This document shows, piece after piece, positions 1-8,785 of a DNA stretch of 64,000 bases. The notes below the pieces were generated by a model. The model was given only the letters and a program-made list of their open reading frames with translations. It was not told the origin of the DNA and did no database searches. Each line of letters opens with the position of its first letter. The stretch's first letter is position 1. Both the position numbers and the translations under genes were made by a program. The DNA is from Streptomyces antimycoticus (lineage in GTDB: Bacteria; Actinomycetota; Actinomycetes; Streptomycetales; Streptomycetaceae), in the NCBI RefSeq assembly GCF_005405925.1, contig NZ_BJHV01000001.1:2356001-2420000 (forward strand), read 5' to 3'.

Positions 1-1660
1 CGCTGCCCAGCAGATGGTCCAGCGCCGTCTGCGGTGTGCTCTCGGACGCCGGGCGCGGGTCGGCGCTGGTCACCAGGACGCCCAGCGGCACCTCGGGCAG
101 CCGGCATGTGAGCAGGTGCAGCAGGTTCAGGGAGGAGTAGTCGGCCGACTGCAGATCGTCCAGCACCAGCAGGAACGGCTTCTGCCGGGCCAGCGCCACG
201 AGGATGGCGCACACGGCGTCCTCGACAAGGAAGGGCGCCTGCAGCGGCGGTTGCACGTCCTCCACCGCGCCTGACGGCACGTCGGACAGGAGGCCGCCGA
301 GCAGACGGCTGTACCGTGCGCTGACCATACGGAAGGCCTCGGGGCGTGTGTGGGAGAGCTGCCGCAGTATCCGGGCCCACACCCCGTACGCCGGACCGTC
401 CTTCCCGCGGCAGGAGACGCCGATCACTTCGTGCCCGGCTTCCCGCGCCCCACGCGTGACTTCCATCGTCAACTCGGTCTTGCCGATCCCGGGTTGACCC
501 GTCACCGCGGCCAGACCGCCCTCGCCGGAGAGGGCCGCGTCCGCCCAGGCGCCGAGCACGGCCAGCTCATAGGTGCGGCCGACGAATGGCAACGATGTCA
601 GGGGGTGGGGAACCCCCGCACTGTTCGGAACCCCCGCACTGTTCGGAACCCCGGCACTGTGCGGGACGCCGGTAGTGTGCGGAACCGCAGCCACGGCACC
701 CGGCTCCGCCCGCTCATCGGAGAGGGCCGACCGGGCCGACCGCGTGCCGCACGTCACCACGTCCTCGTGGCCGCCACCCGTAGGGTGTTCGGCCTGCCGT
801 GAGGCCGCCGCGTCAGCCCGGTCCTCGCCCGCGGTCACCTCCACACGCGTGGCGGCACGGTCGCCGAACGGCAGCTCCTGCCGCAGTATGGCGGCGTGGA
901 TCCGCTGGAGCTCGGCGCCGGCGTCCACACCAAGCTCCTCCGCCAGGTGCGCACGCGTCCGCTCGAACAGCCGCAGCGCGTCGGCCTGCCGGCCCAGCCG
1001 GTACAGACCGGTCATCAGATACGCGATCAGGCATTCGCGCGTCGGGTACCGCTGGGCCTCCGGATGAAGCCGCGCCACGACGGCGTCGTTCTCCCCGAGC
1101 GCGAGGGACGTCTCGGCGTGCAACTCCACGGCGGTCAACCGCGCCTGCTCCAGCCGGGCGCTCTCCTCGGCCATCGGCGCGTAGTCGACGAGCTCCAGGT
1201 AGGGGACGCCCCGCCATAACGCCAGGGCGGCCCCGAGCCGGTCCTGCGCCACCCGGTAGTCCTGGACCGCTATGTCGCGCCGTGCCTGGATCACCAAGCG
1301 CTCGAACCGGTGGGCGTCGACCTCGTCCGGGTCGAGGGCGAGGACGTAGCCGGGCGCCTGGTGGCGCACCAGCATCGACGGGCCTCCCGGCCTCGCGCCG
1401 AAGCTGAGCGCACGGCGCAGATGACAGATGTACGTGTGCAGGGCGGCCGTTGGGCGCCGGGGCGGACGGCCACCCCACAACTCCTCGATGAGCTGGGGGA
1501 CGGGGACGACCTGGTTCAACCGCACCACCAGGAGTCCCAGCAGCGCCCGATGGCGCGGAGCGCCTAACGACAGTTCCCGCGTCCCGTGTAAGGCGACCAT
1601 CGTCCCGAAGACCCGCATACTCAAGCCCTGAGCGGAACGCGCACGTCGCTGATCACTCAT
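1..1660 (-). CDS. SARP-type transcriptional activator with ATPase domain (AfsR-like), 3' end outside the window
   Basis: Probable pathway activator of the antibiotic cluster. From the ATG at 1660 the protein has an OmpR-type winged-helix domain (about residues 25-105, containing LGAPRHRALLGLLVVR), a bacterial transcriptional activation (BTAD) domain (about 110-260), a low-complexity linker and an AAA/NB-ARC ATPase domain with Walker A GQPGIGKTEL near residue 387 and Walker B LLVLDDLQSAD near residue 498. The C-terminus lies beyond base 1. Three leucines are TTA codons (complement of 1589-1591, 1565-1567 and 1217-1219), so translation should depend on the bldA tRNA and be delayed in development. 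It diverges from the exporter gene across about 90 bp. Large SARPs of this build usually switch on the adjacent biosynthetic operons. Target sites are not proven; the operator arrays at 10.5-10.7 kb and 16.6 kb are candidates. Confidence 0.9.
   Translation of the reverse strand, partial: MSDQRRARSAQGLSMRVFGTMVALHGTRELSLGAPRHRALLGLLVVRLNQVVPVPQLIEELWGGRPPRRPTAALHTYICHLRRALSFGARPGGPSMLVRHQAPGYVLALDPDEVDAHRFERLVIQARRDIAVQDYRVAQDRLGAALALWRGVPYLELVDYAPMAEESARLEQARLTAVELHAETSLALGENDAVVARLHPEAQRYPTRECLIAYLMTGLYRLGRQADALRLFERTRAHLAEELGVDAGAELQRIHAAILRQELPFGDRAATRVEVTAGEDRADAAASRQAEHPTGGGHEDVVTCGTRSARSALSDERAEPGAVAAVPHTTGVPHSAGVPNSAGVPNSAGVPHPLTSLPFVGRTYELAVLGAWADAALSGEGGLAAVTGQPGIGKTELTMEVTRGAREAGHEVIGVSCRGKDGPAYGVWARILRQLSHTRPEAFRMVSARYSRLLGGLLSDVPSGAVEDVQPPLQAPFLVEDAVCAILVALARQKPFLLVLDDLQSADYSSLNLLHLLTCRLPEVPLGVLVTSADPRPASESTPQTALDHLLGS
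611..682. repeat. Four 18-bp tandem units inside the SARP gene linker
   Basis: Four consecutive 18-bp units at 611-628, 629-646, 647-664 and 665-682. The first two are identical and the others diverge slightly. On the minus strand they encode a repeating six-residue motif (GVPNSA type) in the linker between the BTAD and ATPase domains. The unit is a multiple of three, so copy-number change would keep the frame. Confidence 0.8.
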
Positions 1661-1746
1661 AACTCTCCCGCCGTGCTTTGTCGTTACGGTGGTTTGTTAC
1701 CCTTCCCGCCAGGTCCTTATCCGCTCGCCCCACGTCCTTGGCCGGC

Positions 1747-3138
1747 ATGGTGGCGATCAGCGTTCGGGGTCCGACGGACCGTCAGACCGGCAAGATATGG
1801 TCGAACTTGTCTTGTTCTGCCTCGGTTTGGATAGCTCCGTATGTCCCCTGCCCATGGGCCCATATCCACACGCGCGTCATTGCCCGGCTACGGGGGTTCC
1901 TGACCGGCTGGAGCGCCACCGCGTTCGGCAGCGGTATGGTGCTGCCCCTCATCGTGGCCTACCTGCGGGAGACGCTCGGCGTATCCACCTCGGGCGTCTC
2001 CTTATACTTCGCGCTGTTCGCGCTCTCCGGGCTCGTGGTCAATCCGTTCGCCGCCTGGATCGGCCGCGTCCGGGGACCCGGCCCGACCGCGGTCGCCGCC
2101 ACCGTCCTCCAGGCCGCGGGCGCGACCTGGCTCACGGCGGCGGACTCGATGGCGGCCACGGTGCCCGCCGCCTGCCTGTCCGGTGCGGGCACGGGCATCT
2201 ACTACGCGGTCCAGACCCCGTTGCTGACCAGGGCGTTCGGCGACGCGGCGTTCAGCCGTGTGCTGTCCGGCCAACACCGCGCGTCCGCACTGATGATGAC
2301 GGTCGGTTCGCTGCTGGGCGGCCAGGCCGTCCAGCGGCTCGGTGACGACGGCTACACCGTGTGCCTGGCGGCCAACGCCGCCAGCTACCTGGTGTACGGG
2401 GTGATGCTGGTCCGCCTCAGGCGGACACGCGTGGAGCCACGGGGCACGGTGTCCAGCGCCACCGACACCGACACCGAGGCCGCCGCCGCACCGGGCAGGC
2501 GCTCCGCCGCCCTGCGCGATCCCGTGTTCCTGCGTCTGCTGGTGCTCCAGTCGGCCCTCGTGATCTTCGGACTCGGCCAGTTCGAGTCCGTGGTGCCCGC
2601 CGTACTGCGCGACGCGCACCTCTCCGTGGTGGCGATCAGCGTCGTCATCGCGTGCAACACCGCCGGAATCATCGTCTTTCAGGGGCTCGCCCTGCGCGTC
2701 GTCGAACGCGTCGGCTACACGAGTGCCCTGCGGGTGGCGATCGTGGCCTGGATGGCGGCGCTGGCCTTCCTGGCGGGCGCCCTGCTGGTCCCCATGCCGC
2801 GTGGACGACTGCTGCTGGGAGTCCTGTTCGGCCTCGTGTTCTCCATCGGGCAGTGCCTCATCGCGCCCAGCGTCCAACCGCTCGTCACCCGGACCGCTCC
2901 GCCGGGCGCGGTGGAGGGCTATGCCGCCGCCACGTCGCTCGCGCACGGCCTCGGCATGTTCGTCGCGCCCTTGGTGCTGCTTCCCGTCGTGGAGAGCGGC
3001 GGGACCGGGAGCTATCTCTCCGTCCAACTCCTCGGCTACTGCCTGGCCCTGTACGCACTGTGGTCCTTCCGCACCCGGAGGACCACCCCGCGCGAGGACA
3101 CCGTCCAGCCCGCCGGCAAGGCGTGGGTGTCGCGGTGA
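1747..3138 (+). CDS. MFS transporter, probable product exporter
   Basis: Twelve-helix major facilitator superfamily permease that probably exports the cluster product or gives self-resistance. The conserved part begins near base 1887 with RLRGFLTGWSATAFGSGMV, and several hydrophobic helices follow up to LLGYCLALYALWSF near the C-terminus. The start is unclear. The ATG at 1747 is used here, but residues before about 1880 do not look like a transporter N-terminus, no good ribosome-binding site is visible, and an upstream in-frame start at 1678 exists. A true start nearer 1870 would be non-canonical or would require a local sequence error. A TTA codon (SGVS-L-YF, about base 2001) suggests bldA dependence, as in the divergent SARP gene. 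Family-level assignment is firm; substrate is inferred only from context. Confidence 0.8.
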   Translation: MVAISVRGPTDRQTGKIWSNLSCSASVWIAPYVPCPWAHIHTRVIARLRGFLTGWSATAFGSGMVLPLIVAYLRETLGVSTSGVSLYFALFALSGLVVNPFAAWIGRVRGPGPTAVAATVLQAAGATWLTAADSMAATVPAACLSGAGTGIYYAVQTPLLTRAFGDAAFSRVLSGQHRASALMMTVGSLLGGQAVQRLGDDGYTVCLAANAASYLVYGVMLVRLRRTRVEPRGTVSSATDTDTEAAAAPGRRSAALRDPVFLRLLVLQSALVIFGLGQFESVVPAVLRDAHLSVVAISVVIACNTAGIIVFQGLALRVVERVGYTSALRVAIVAWMAALAFLAGALLVPMPRGRLLLGVLFGLVFSIGQCLIAPSVQPLVTRTAPPGAVEGYAAATSLAHGLGMFVAPLVLLPVVESGGTGSYLSVQLLGYCLALYALWSFRTRRTTPREDTVQPAGKAWVSR

Positions 3139-3268
3139 CCCAAGGCCCGTCGTGTGCTGCGCCGAAGCGGGCGTTCAGCGGGGCGTGGTCCGCGAAGGCC
3201 CCCGTGGAGCGGAGACCTCGCTCCCGTACGGGCCCATGACCCGGCCCCGAACCGGCGCATGGGCGCGG

Positions 3269-4651
3269 TCACTTGTGCCAGTCGGTGGTCCGCGCCGGCC
3301 GTACGGTGATGCGGTGCGGTCGCTCGTTGCGGAGCAGAAGGCGGTAGAGGGTCCGCTTGATGTCAGCGGCCAGCGCCGGACTCGGGTGGTCCACGTACAC
3401 GTCGAGCTCGTAGTGGTGCTCGCCGTTCTCCGCGTGCACCCGGCTCGTCGACCGGCGCACGCCCGGGATGGCCTCGGCGGCGGCGCGGACCGAGGGAAGC
3501 CAGACCTTCTCGCCGTTGACGATGACGGAGTCGGAGAGCCTGCCCTGGATGTAGTGGTATCCGTCCTCGTCGATGGTGAAGAGGTCGCCGGTGGCGATGG
3601 TCCCCGGTGCGACCAGCGGACTGCTCTGGTCGTCCGGCACCCTGCGGCGGAGCACCGTGCTGGATTCCACCAGGAGTTCCTGGGAGCCGTCGGCGAGACC
3701 GGACGGCCGCAGCCGCGTACGGACTCCGTGCAGCGGAAGGCCGCTGGACGCGTACCGGCGGGGCGGCTCGCGGTGCGCCGCCAGAGTGGTGACCCGCGGG
3801 CCGGCCTCGGTGAGGCCGTACGTGAGGTAGAGCTCGAGTCCAGACCTGGACGCCAGCAGCCTCCGCACGTGGGCCGGTGGCAGTCGGTCTCCGCCCACGG
3901 TCAGGGTGCGCAGTGTGCCCGGCAGGGCGAGGTCCTGCTCGATGAACCGTGCGACCGCGGCCGGGGTCAGGGACGAGAGGGCGACCTGGTGGGTGCGCAG
4001 CGCCTCGACGTAGGTCCGCGGGGTGAACGGCGGACCCGTGATGACGAGGCGTGAGCCGCGGACCAGTGCGGCGAGGGCCTGCGCCACGAGAGCGTACGAG
4101 TAGTGCAGCGGAAGGTTGAGCAGCACCGTGTCGCCCTCCCGCTGGCCGACGGCGTTCGCGTGCCGTGCCGCGTTCTCCAGCAGCGAGTCGAAGGCGTGCA
4201 GGCACCCGCTGGCGATACCGGAGGTGCCCGAGGTCATCAGGATGACCTCACCACGGGAGTGGTGCCGCCGTTCGCTCCACGGCAGGAGCAGCAGATCGGC
4301 GTCCCCGAACGGGCGCGGGGGCGCCGCGCCGTAGCGCCGTGCGTCAACTCTCGGCGCGATCAGGGCACTTGCGCCGAGCCGGCGGGCCACTTCGGTGATA
4401 CGGGCGGAACTCGACGCCGGTGCCAGGGGAACGGGCACGCCACCGTGGAGGAGCACCGCGAACAAGGCCGTCAGGAGGGACGTACCGTTGGGCATGGCGA
4501 TCAGGACGGGCTCCCCCGCGCCCACGGCCGTCCCGGCGAGGTCGTCGAGCGCGGCCGCCAGAGTTCGGGGCGGGCCGTGCCCGTGCACGTCCACCGTGCT
4601 GCCGAGGAACGTCTCGATCACGTCCGCGTCCGGAAGGGAGTCCGTCGGCAT
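3269..4651 (-). CDS. AMP-dependent acyl ligase of the cispentacin-type operon (AmcH/Cfa5 position)
   Basis: ANL-superfamily adenylating enzyme of 460 residues, last gene of the leftward operon. It should activate a small carboxylic acid for loading on the operon's ACP, the role proposed for the ligase Cfa5 in coronafacic acid assembly. Visible motifs are the phosphate-binding loop MTSGTSGIASG (from residue 139), the YLTYGLTEAG motif (about 266) and GTIATGDLFTIDEDGYHY, followed by a short C-terminal domain ending ARTTDWHK. The usual Pro-Lys after the TSGTSG loop is replaced, and the protein is shorter than typical acyl-CoA ligases (about 500 residues). The ATG at 4651 lies five bases after the stop of the small KS-like gene, so the two are probably co-translated. 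By order it would be amcH; the substrate is not readable from sequence. Confidence 0.85.
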   Translation of the reverse strand: MPTDSLPDADVIETFLGSTVDVHGHGPPRTLAAALDDLAGTAVGAGEPVLIAMPNGTSLLTALFAVLLHGGVPVPLAPASSSARITEVARRLGASALIAPRVDARRYGAAPPRPFGDADLLLLPWSERRHHSRGEVILMTSGTSGIASGCLHAFDSLLENAARHANAVGQREGDTVLLNLPLHYSYALVAQALAALVRGSRLVITGPPFTPRTYVEALRTHQVALSSLTPAAVARFIEQDLALPGTLRTLTVGGDRLPPAHVRRLLASRSGLELYLTYGLTEAGPRVTTLAAHREPPRRYASSGLPLHGVRTRLRPSGLADGSQELLVESSTVLRRRVPDDQSSPLVAPGTIATGDLFTIDEDGYHYIQGRLSDSVIVNGEKVWLPSVRAAAEAIPGVRRSTSRVHAENGEHHYELDVYVDHPSPALAADIKRTLYRLLLRNERPHRITVRPARTTDWHK

Positions 4652-4656
4652 GGCGC

Positions 4657-5250
4657 TCACTCCCGGCCTGCCGTGGCACGGCCCACGTCCCCGGCGTGTG
4701 CGACGCTGACCGCGGGGGCCAGCACGGCACAGCGCACCGAGTGCCCCTGTCCCTCGTGCATCTGGTGGGCGCAGAGCACCACGTAGGGGGCGGCACCGGA
4801 GCGCAGCCATGAACGGGCGACCGTACGCGCGGCGGGCAGACCGTCCTCGGGTGTCATCGAGAACGTCAGGGACGATCCCTTGAAGCCGTGCAGCAGGCAG
4901 AGCAGACTCCCCGCGCTGCCCGGGCTCGCGCCCGCGAAGCGCAGCGGGGACACGCGTGGGGCGGGAAGCGAACGCGCCACCGCGTCCATGGTGTGCAGCG
5001 TGCAGTGCGCGCTCACCAGGATCACGGCGACGTCTTCGCGGCAGGCCAGGACATCGGCGGGGCACTCCGGCAGCGCGTTCTCGACCGCGTCCGCGACCAG
5101 CCAGGCCAGCGGGTCGGCGTACAGGGACGGGATACGGCTGCGGACAGCAGTCAACTGCTCCCGGGAGGCGTCCCCGTGGCCCACGACGGCGACGTCCGCC
5201 GTGTCCGGCGGACAGATGGCGTACGACCCGAAGGCCGGGAAGGCGTTCAT
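4657..5250 (-). CDS. amcG: Small ketosynthase-like protein (AmcG/Cfa4 type partner)
   Basis: Protein of 197 residues resembling the small beta-ketoacyl-synthase-like family (Ketoacyl-synt_2 type) seen beside full ketosynthases in aryl polyene, coronafacic acid (Cfa4) and cispentacin clusters. Supporting stretches are REDVAVILVSAHCTLHTMDA and a later AGSLLCLLHGFKGSSLTFS, which fit the second half of a thiolase-fold core. There is no TACSS active-site motif, so it cannot condense on its own. In the amipurimycin system the KS and KS-like proteins form a heterodimer that performs one C2 extension and the five-ring cyclisation, which is the inferred job here. The gene overlaps the 3' end of the KS gene by 4 bp (ATGA), the usual arrangement for a stoichiometric pair. 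The small size is normal for this family and not a truncation. Confidence 0.75.
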   Translation of the reverse strand: MNAFPAFGSYAICPPDTADVAVVGHGDASREQLTAVRSRIPSLYADPLAWLVADAVENALPECPADVLACREDVAVILVSAHCTLHTMDAVARSLPAPRVSPLRFAGASPGSAGSLLCLLHGFKGSSLTFSMTPEDGLPAARTVARSWLRSGAAPYVVLCAHQMHEGQGHSVRCAVLAPAVSVAHAGDVGRATAGRE

Positions 5251-6433
5251 GGTGTCCCCTCAAAGGCCAGGCAGGTGTTGAAGCCGCCGAAGCCGAGGGT
5301 CACGCTCAGCCCGAGTCGGCCGGTGAACGCGGCGGGCCGGCCTTTCGGCACCGGCAGCGGGAAGTCCGGACGGAGCGTGGTGAGGCCGTGGACCGGTGGC
5401 ACCGTGCGGTCACGGAGAGCCAGCAGTACGGTGATGGCCTCGATCGCACCGGTCGCCCCGAGGGTGTGGCCGAACGCCCCCTTGGTGGCGAACACCGTAG
5501 GGGCGCCTGGCGCCTGGTCGCCGGTGCCGAACAGCCTTGTGTAACTGACGGATTCGACCGCGTCGTTCGCGGGAGTGCCGGAGCCGTGGGCGTTGATCAC
5601 GTTCACGTCGGCCGCACCACGGGCCGCGTCGCGCAGCGCCTTGCTGACGGCCCGTACGACGCTGTCACCGGTCGCGTCGGGGGCCGCGGGGCTCACCGCG
5701 TCATTGGCCGAGCCGGTGCCGACGAGGAAACCGTGCGCCCGGGCCCCGCGCGTACGGGCCGACCGGCCGGATTCCAGGACGAGGAACGCCGCGCCTTCCC
5801 CAGGATCGTGCCGTCGTTGTCGGCGTCGAAGGCGCGGAGCGAGGTGGGCGACATGGTGCCGAGCACCGAGTGCCCGAGTCTCTTGGCCGCGGTGAGGACG
5901 TCCGCTCCTCCGCAGACGCAGAGGTCCTCCGCACCGCTGCGGATGAGCTCCGCGCCGACCATGAGGCTGTCGGAGCCGGAGGAGCAGGCGGTCGTCACCG
6001 AGAGCGGGGCCTTCACGATGCCGAGTGCCCGTACGGCATCGGCGGCCCAGCGGTCGAGGGCCGGTACGCCGACCGTGTCCAGGTGCGGTCCGTAGCTGGT
6101 GCCCAGCACGGGCCGCAGGCGCGCGTCGGTGAGTTCGAGTCCGGCGTCGCGCACCGCGGCGGCCAGGGTGTCCCGGGTGAGGAGGTGCTGGCGCTCGACC
6201 GGGGTCATGGACAGCGGAAGGTCGCGGACGACCGCGGCGTCGCCGTTGCGCAACCGGTGCTCGGAGGGGACCGCGTCGACACCGGTACGGCCCTGCAGCA
6301 GAGCGCTCCAGACCTCCTCCAGCCCGCATCCGAGGGCGGTCGCCCACCCCAAGCCCGTGACCCACACGTCCGCGTTCTCCCCTGCCGACGCGGGAGTTGA
6401 CGTCGGTGCCGGACGTGGGCTGGACGTCACCAC
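5247..6433 (-). CDS. amcF: Beta-ketoacyl-ACP synthase (AmcF/Cfa3 type), apparent -1 frameshift at a G run
   Basis: FabF-like ketosynthase that would extend an acyl-ACP starter by one malonate unit. The GTG start at 6433 gives a protein with nucleophile Cys150 in TTACSSGSDS and catalytic histidines in NAHGSGTPAND and KGAFGHTLGATG, so all three catalytic positions are kept. The reading frame breaks at the CCCC run 5798-5801. Upstream reads DADNDGTILGK and downstream continues GAAFLVLESG in another frame. One extra C restores the expected ILGEGAAFLVLES, so this is probably a sequence error rather than a dead gene. It overlaps the dehydratase gene by 7 bp and the small KS-like gene by 4 bp. Product length after repair is about 395 residues, normal for KAS II. 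Confidence 0.85.
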
Positions 6434-6930
6434 AACTGCTCGCCCAAGTCCGCGATCTTGGACCGCACCAGCGTGCCCTTGAACGCCGCGACGACGTGGT
6501 CGTCCACGGTCGCCCTGCAGGAGAAGCTGAAGGTGTTGCCCCTGATGCGGTCACTCCGCACATCGAAGATCACGCGGTCGCCCGGGACCACGACGCGGGT
6601 GAAGCGCGCCTTCACCGAGCCGATGACGGTGATCTCGTCGTCGGTGAGGCGGGAGGTGCTGAGCTGGTAGAGGATGATGCCCGACTGGGCGAACGCCTGG
6701 GTCAGATGGCTGGCGGGGAAGACGGCCCGCTCCGGGAAGTGTCCCGCGATCACGTCCATGGTCCCGGAGACCGACAGGCTGCTCCGGAGCCGGACCCCGG
6801 GCTCGTAGTCGAGGATCCGGTCCAGATACACCATCGGGTGGCGGTGGCGAAGCCAGCTCTTGAGCTCCGTGAAGCCCATGGTCCGCGTCGCCGTCGGCTC
6901 TGTCGTCTGGGCGGAATCAACCCTCTGCAC
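6427..6930 (-). CDS. FabZ-like hot-dog 3-hydroxyacyl-ACP dehydratase (AmcE/Cfa2 position)
   Basis: Hot-dog fold protein of 167 residues of the FabZ/FabA type, expected to dehydrate a beta-hydroxy intermediate on the operon's ACP. It shows the family signatures RHPMVYLDRILDYEPG (residues 31-45) and GHFPERAVFPASHLTQAFAQ (63-82). The active-site His64 of GHFP is present, but the acidic partner that FabZ carries in the xxEAxAQ helix is Gln78 here. This may mean altered chemistry, for example isomerisation or binding rather than plain dehydration. The start is the GTG at 6930, overlapping the thioesterase stop by 14 bp, which indicates coupled translation. The homologous positions in other clusters are Cfa2 and, by order, AmcE. 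Confidence 0.85.
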   Translation of the reverse strand: MQRVDSAQTTEPTATRTMGFTELKSWLRHRHPMVYLDRILDYEPGVRLRSSLSVSGTMDVIAGHFPERAVFPASHLTQAFAQSGIILYQLSTSRLTDDEITVIGSVKARFTRVVVPGDRVIFDVRSDRIRGNTFSFSCRATVDDHVVAAFKGTLVRSKIADLGEQLW

Positions 6931-7369
6931 GGGCAGTGCACTCCTTCAGTGTGGTTCTGACGTTTTCGGGGAGCAGGGAGGGTGCTCCGGTCGAGCGGTC
7001 CACCGCGCCGAGCAGCAGGCTCCCGGACGCGCACCGCGGCACGTCGTCGGGGTTCTCCCGCGAGATCTCCCCGGAGACCTGGACGCGCGCGGGCCCGACT
7101 CGTTCGACACGGGCTCTGACGCGGACGTGGTCCAGGAAGCGGGCCGGTGCGTGGTAGACCATGCGCAGTTCCACGACGGCCAATTCGAGGTTCGCGCGAG
7201 CCAGGGCGTCGAGCCCGGCGCCGAGGCGATCCAGATTCTCCAGGACGGCGGTTTCGAGCCAGGAGGAGTATCGGGAGAAGTGCACGACACCGGACGCGTC
7301 GGTGTCGACGTGCTCCACGCGTCGACGGACCTCCGCCCATTCCCGCGGTACGGGTTCTACGGCGGTCAC
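6917..7369 (-). CDS. Acyl-ACP/CoA thioesterase, 4HBT hot-dog family (AmcD position)
   Basis: Thioesterase of 150 residues of the 4-hydroxybenzoyl-CoA thioesterase family. The signature VEHVDTDASGVVHFSRYSSW near residues 18-37 carries the catalytic aspartate region (normally YxxxDxxGxVhhxxY). It should hydrolyse the finished amino acid or another intermediate from the ACP. The GTG start at 7369 overlaps the TGA of the aminotransferase gene in a GTGA arrangement, so it is translated with it. Its C-terminal end overlaps the dehydratase start. By order in the operon it would correspond to amcD. Exact substrate cannot be read, but no other release enzyme is present in this arm. Confidence 0.82.
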   Translation of the reverse strand: MTAVEPVPREWAEVRRRVEHVDTDASGVVHFSRYSSWLETAVLENLDRLGAGLDALARANLELAVVELRMVYHAPARFLDHVRVRARVERVGPARVQVSGEISRENPDDVPRCASGSLLLGAVDRSTGAPSLLPENVRTTLKECTARAEG

Positions 7370-8781
7370 GCGGATACCTCGAGAAAGGAGCGGGAACCGG
7401 CCGCCAGACGCTCCACGATCGCGTCCGCGTCCGCGAGGGTGGAGATGATGGGAGGGGCGACCCGCATGGTCGGGAAGACGTAGCGCAGGCCGCCCGAACG
7501 CCGACCCGCGCCGCCCATGAATTCGACGAACACACCGCTGCGGATCATCGTCTCGCGGAATTCGCCCAATCGGTCGGCCACGCGTTGCGTCAGCTCGACG
7601 CCGTGCATGACGCCGGATCCTCGGCTCTCCGTGTAGAGCTCCGGGAAGACGGTGACGAGTTCCTCGTCCAGCCGCTTGGCCACGTGCTCGCCCAGGGCCC
7701 GTGACTTCTCCAGCATTCCCTCGGCCTGGATGTGTTCGAGGCCCGCCCGGATCACCGCGCAGGTGAGGGGGCGAAGGTCCGAGGTGGAAATGGCGCCGGT
7801 GGCCCGTACGGTCAGGTTTCGGCGGGCGATGACCATGGACGTGGACAGCACGCCCATGCCGAGGCTCTTGCCCACCACGGAGACGTCGGTCGGAATCGGC
7901 CCGTTCTCGTCGGCCATACCGAAGAACTGGCCCGTCTTGGCGAAGGTGAGGACCTCGTCCGCCACGAGGAGGGCCCCGCTGTCCGTGCACAACCGGGCGA
8001 CTTCGCGCAGATAGCCGGCGGGCGGCACGATGATTCCGGCGTCGCCCTGAACGGGTTCGATCACCACCGCGAGTACGCGGTCACCGTGTCGTGCGAAGAA
8101 TTCGCGGGCCGCGTCGAACTGCCCGAACGGGATGTGCCGGACGGTGAAGCCGTACGGCTCCGGTGCCACGGAGGGCAGTCCGATCCGGTAGTGCCTCTTG
8201 TTCAGCAGCGGGAGCAACCCACCGGTCCAGCCGTGCCACGCCCCCTCGAAGGCGAGAACGATGTCCCGATGTCCCCGCCCTTCCGCGGGCCGTAGGCGAC
8301 GGTGGTCGAAGCGGGATTCCAGCGCCAGCCGCAGCGCCATCTCCATTCCCTCCGACCCGGAATTGCGACCGGCGACGTGGTACTCGTCGGCCGGAAACTG
8401 CTCGGCCCACAACCCGTCCTCGCGGAAGAGGAGTTCGAGCAGTTTCGAGCGTTCCCACGAGTGGATCTCGTCGGTGACATAGCCCGCCTCCTCCACGGCG
8501 CGGGAGAGAGCCGCGCCGACCACCGGTGAGCCGGCCCCCAGACACGCGCTGGCATAACCTCCGCTCGCATCGAGGACGTTCAGCTCCCGCCCCCGGTCGG
8601 CACCGCTCAGCTCCACGAAGCGGTGAGTCAGCCCCTTGGCGCCGAGGCTGCCGAACGGAAGCCGCGTTCCGTACTGGTCCATGTGCATCGTGCGGTCGAA
8701 CCAGGACTCGATCGTTTCGCTGTCATGTCCGTGAGTCATATCAGGCAGCTCGCTTCGCGGGAGGTCCTCTGCGGACGCCAT
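7366..8781 (-). CDS. Class III PLP-dependent aminotransferase (AmcC position)
   Basis: Class III (omega/beta-amino acid type) aminotransferase of about 471 residues. Motifs include SGSEGMEMALRLA (141-153), IEPVQGD (241-247), LLVADEVLTF with the pyridine-ring Asp275, and VVGKSLGMG with the Schiff-base Lys305. In this operon it should convert a cyclic beta-keto (or enone) thioester into the beta-amino group of a cispentacin-like acid, analogous to glutamate semialdehyde aminotransferases acting on carrier-bound substrates. The ATG at 8781, four bases after the ACP stop, is chosen; a second ATG at 8739 is an alternative and the ribosome-binding sites of both are weak. It shares its stop region with the thioesterase start. 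Confidence 0.88.
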   Translation of the reverse strand: MASAEDLPRSELPDMTHGHDSETIESWFDRTMHMDQYGTRLPFGSLGAKGLTHRFVELSGADRGRELNVLDASGGYASACLGAGSPVVGAALSRAVEEAGYVTDEIHSWERSKLLELLFREDGLWAEQFPADEYHVAGRNSGSEGMEMALRLALESRFDHRRLRPAEGRGHRDIVLAFEGAWHGWTGGLLPLLNKRHYRIGLPSVAPEPYGFTVRHIPFGQFDAAREFFARHGDRVLAVVIEPVQGDAGIIVPPAGYLREVARLCTDSGALLVADEVLTFAKTGQFFGMADENGPIPTDVSVVGKSLGMGVLSTSMVIARRNLTVRATGAISTSDLRPLTCAVIRAGLEHIQAEGMLEKSRALGEHVAKRLDEELVTVFPELYTESRGSGVMHGVELTQRVADRLGEFRETMIRSGVFVEFMGGAGRRSGGLRYVFPTMRVAPPIISTLADADAIVERLAAGSRSFLEVSA

Positions 8782-8785
8782 AGGC

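Noticed and set aside
2002-3027. Minus-strand open frame opposite the MFS exporter
   Set aside because: Gln/His/Arg-rich shadow with no hydrophobic segments or motifs; the plus strand encodes the transporter helices.
4657-5250. Considered as a truncated, dead ketosynthase
   Set aside because: Small KS-like proteins of this length without an active-site Cys are a normal partner type (Cfa4/AmcG, aryl polyene clusters), and the gene is translationally coupled to the intact KS.
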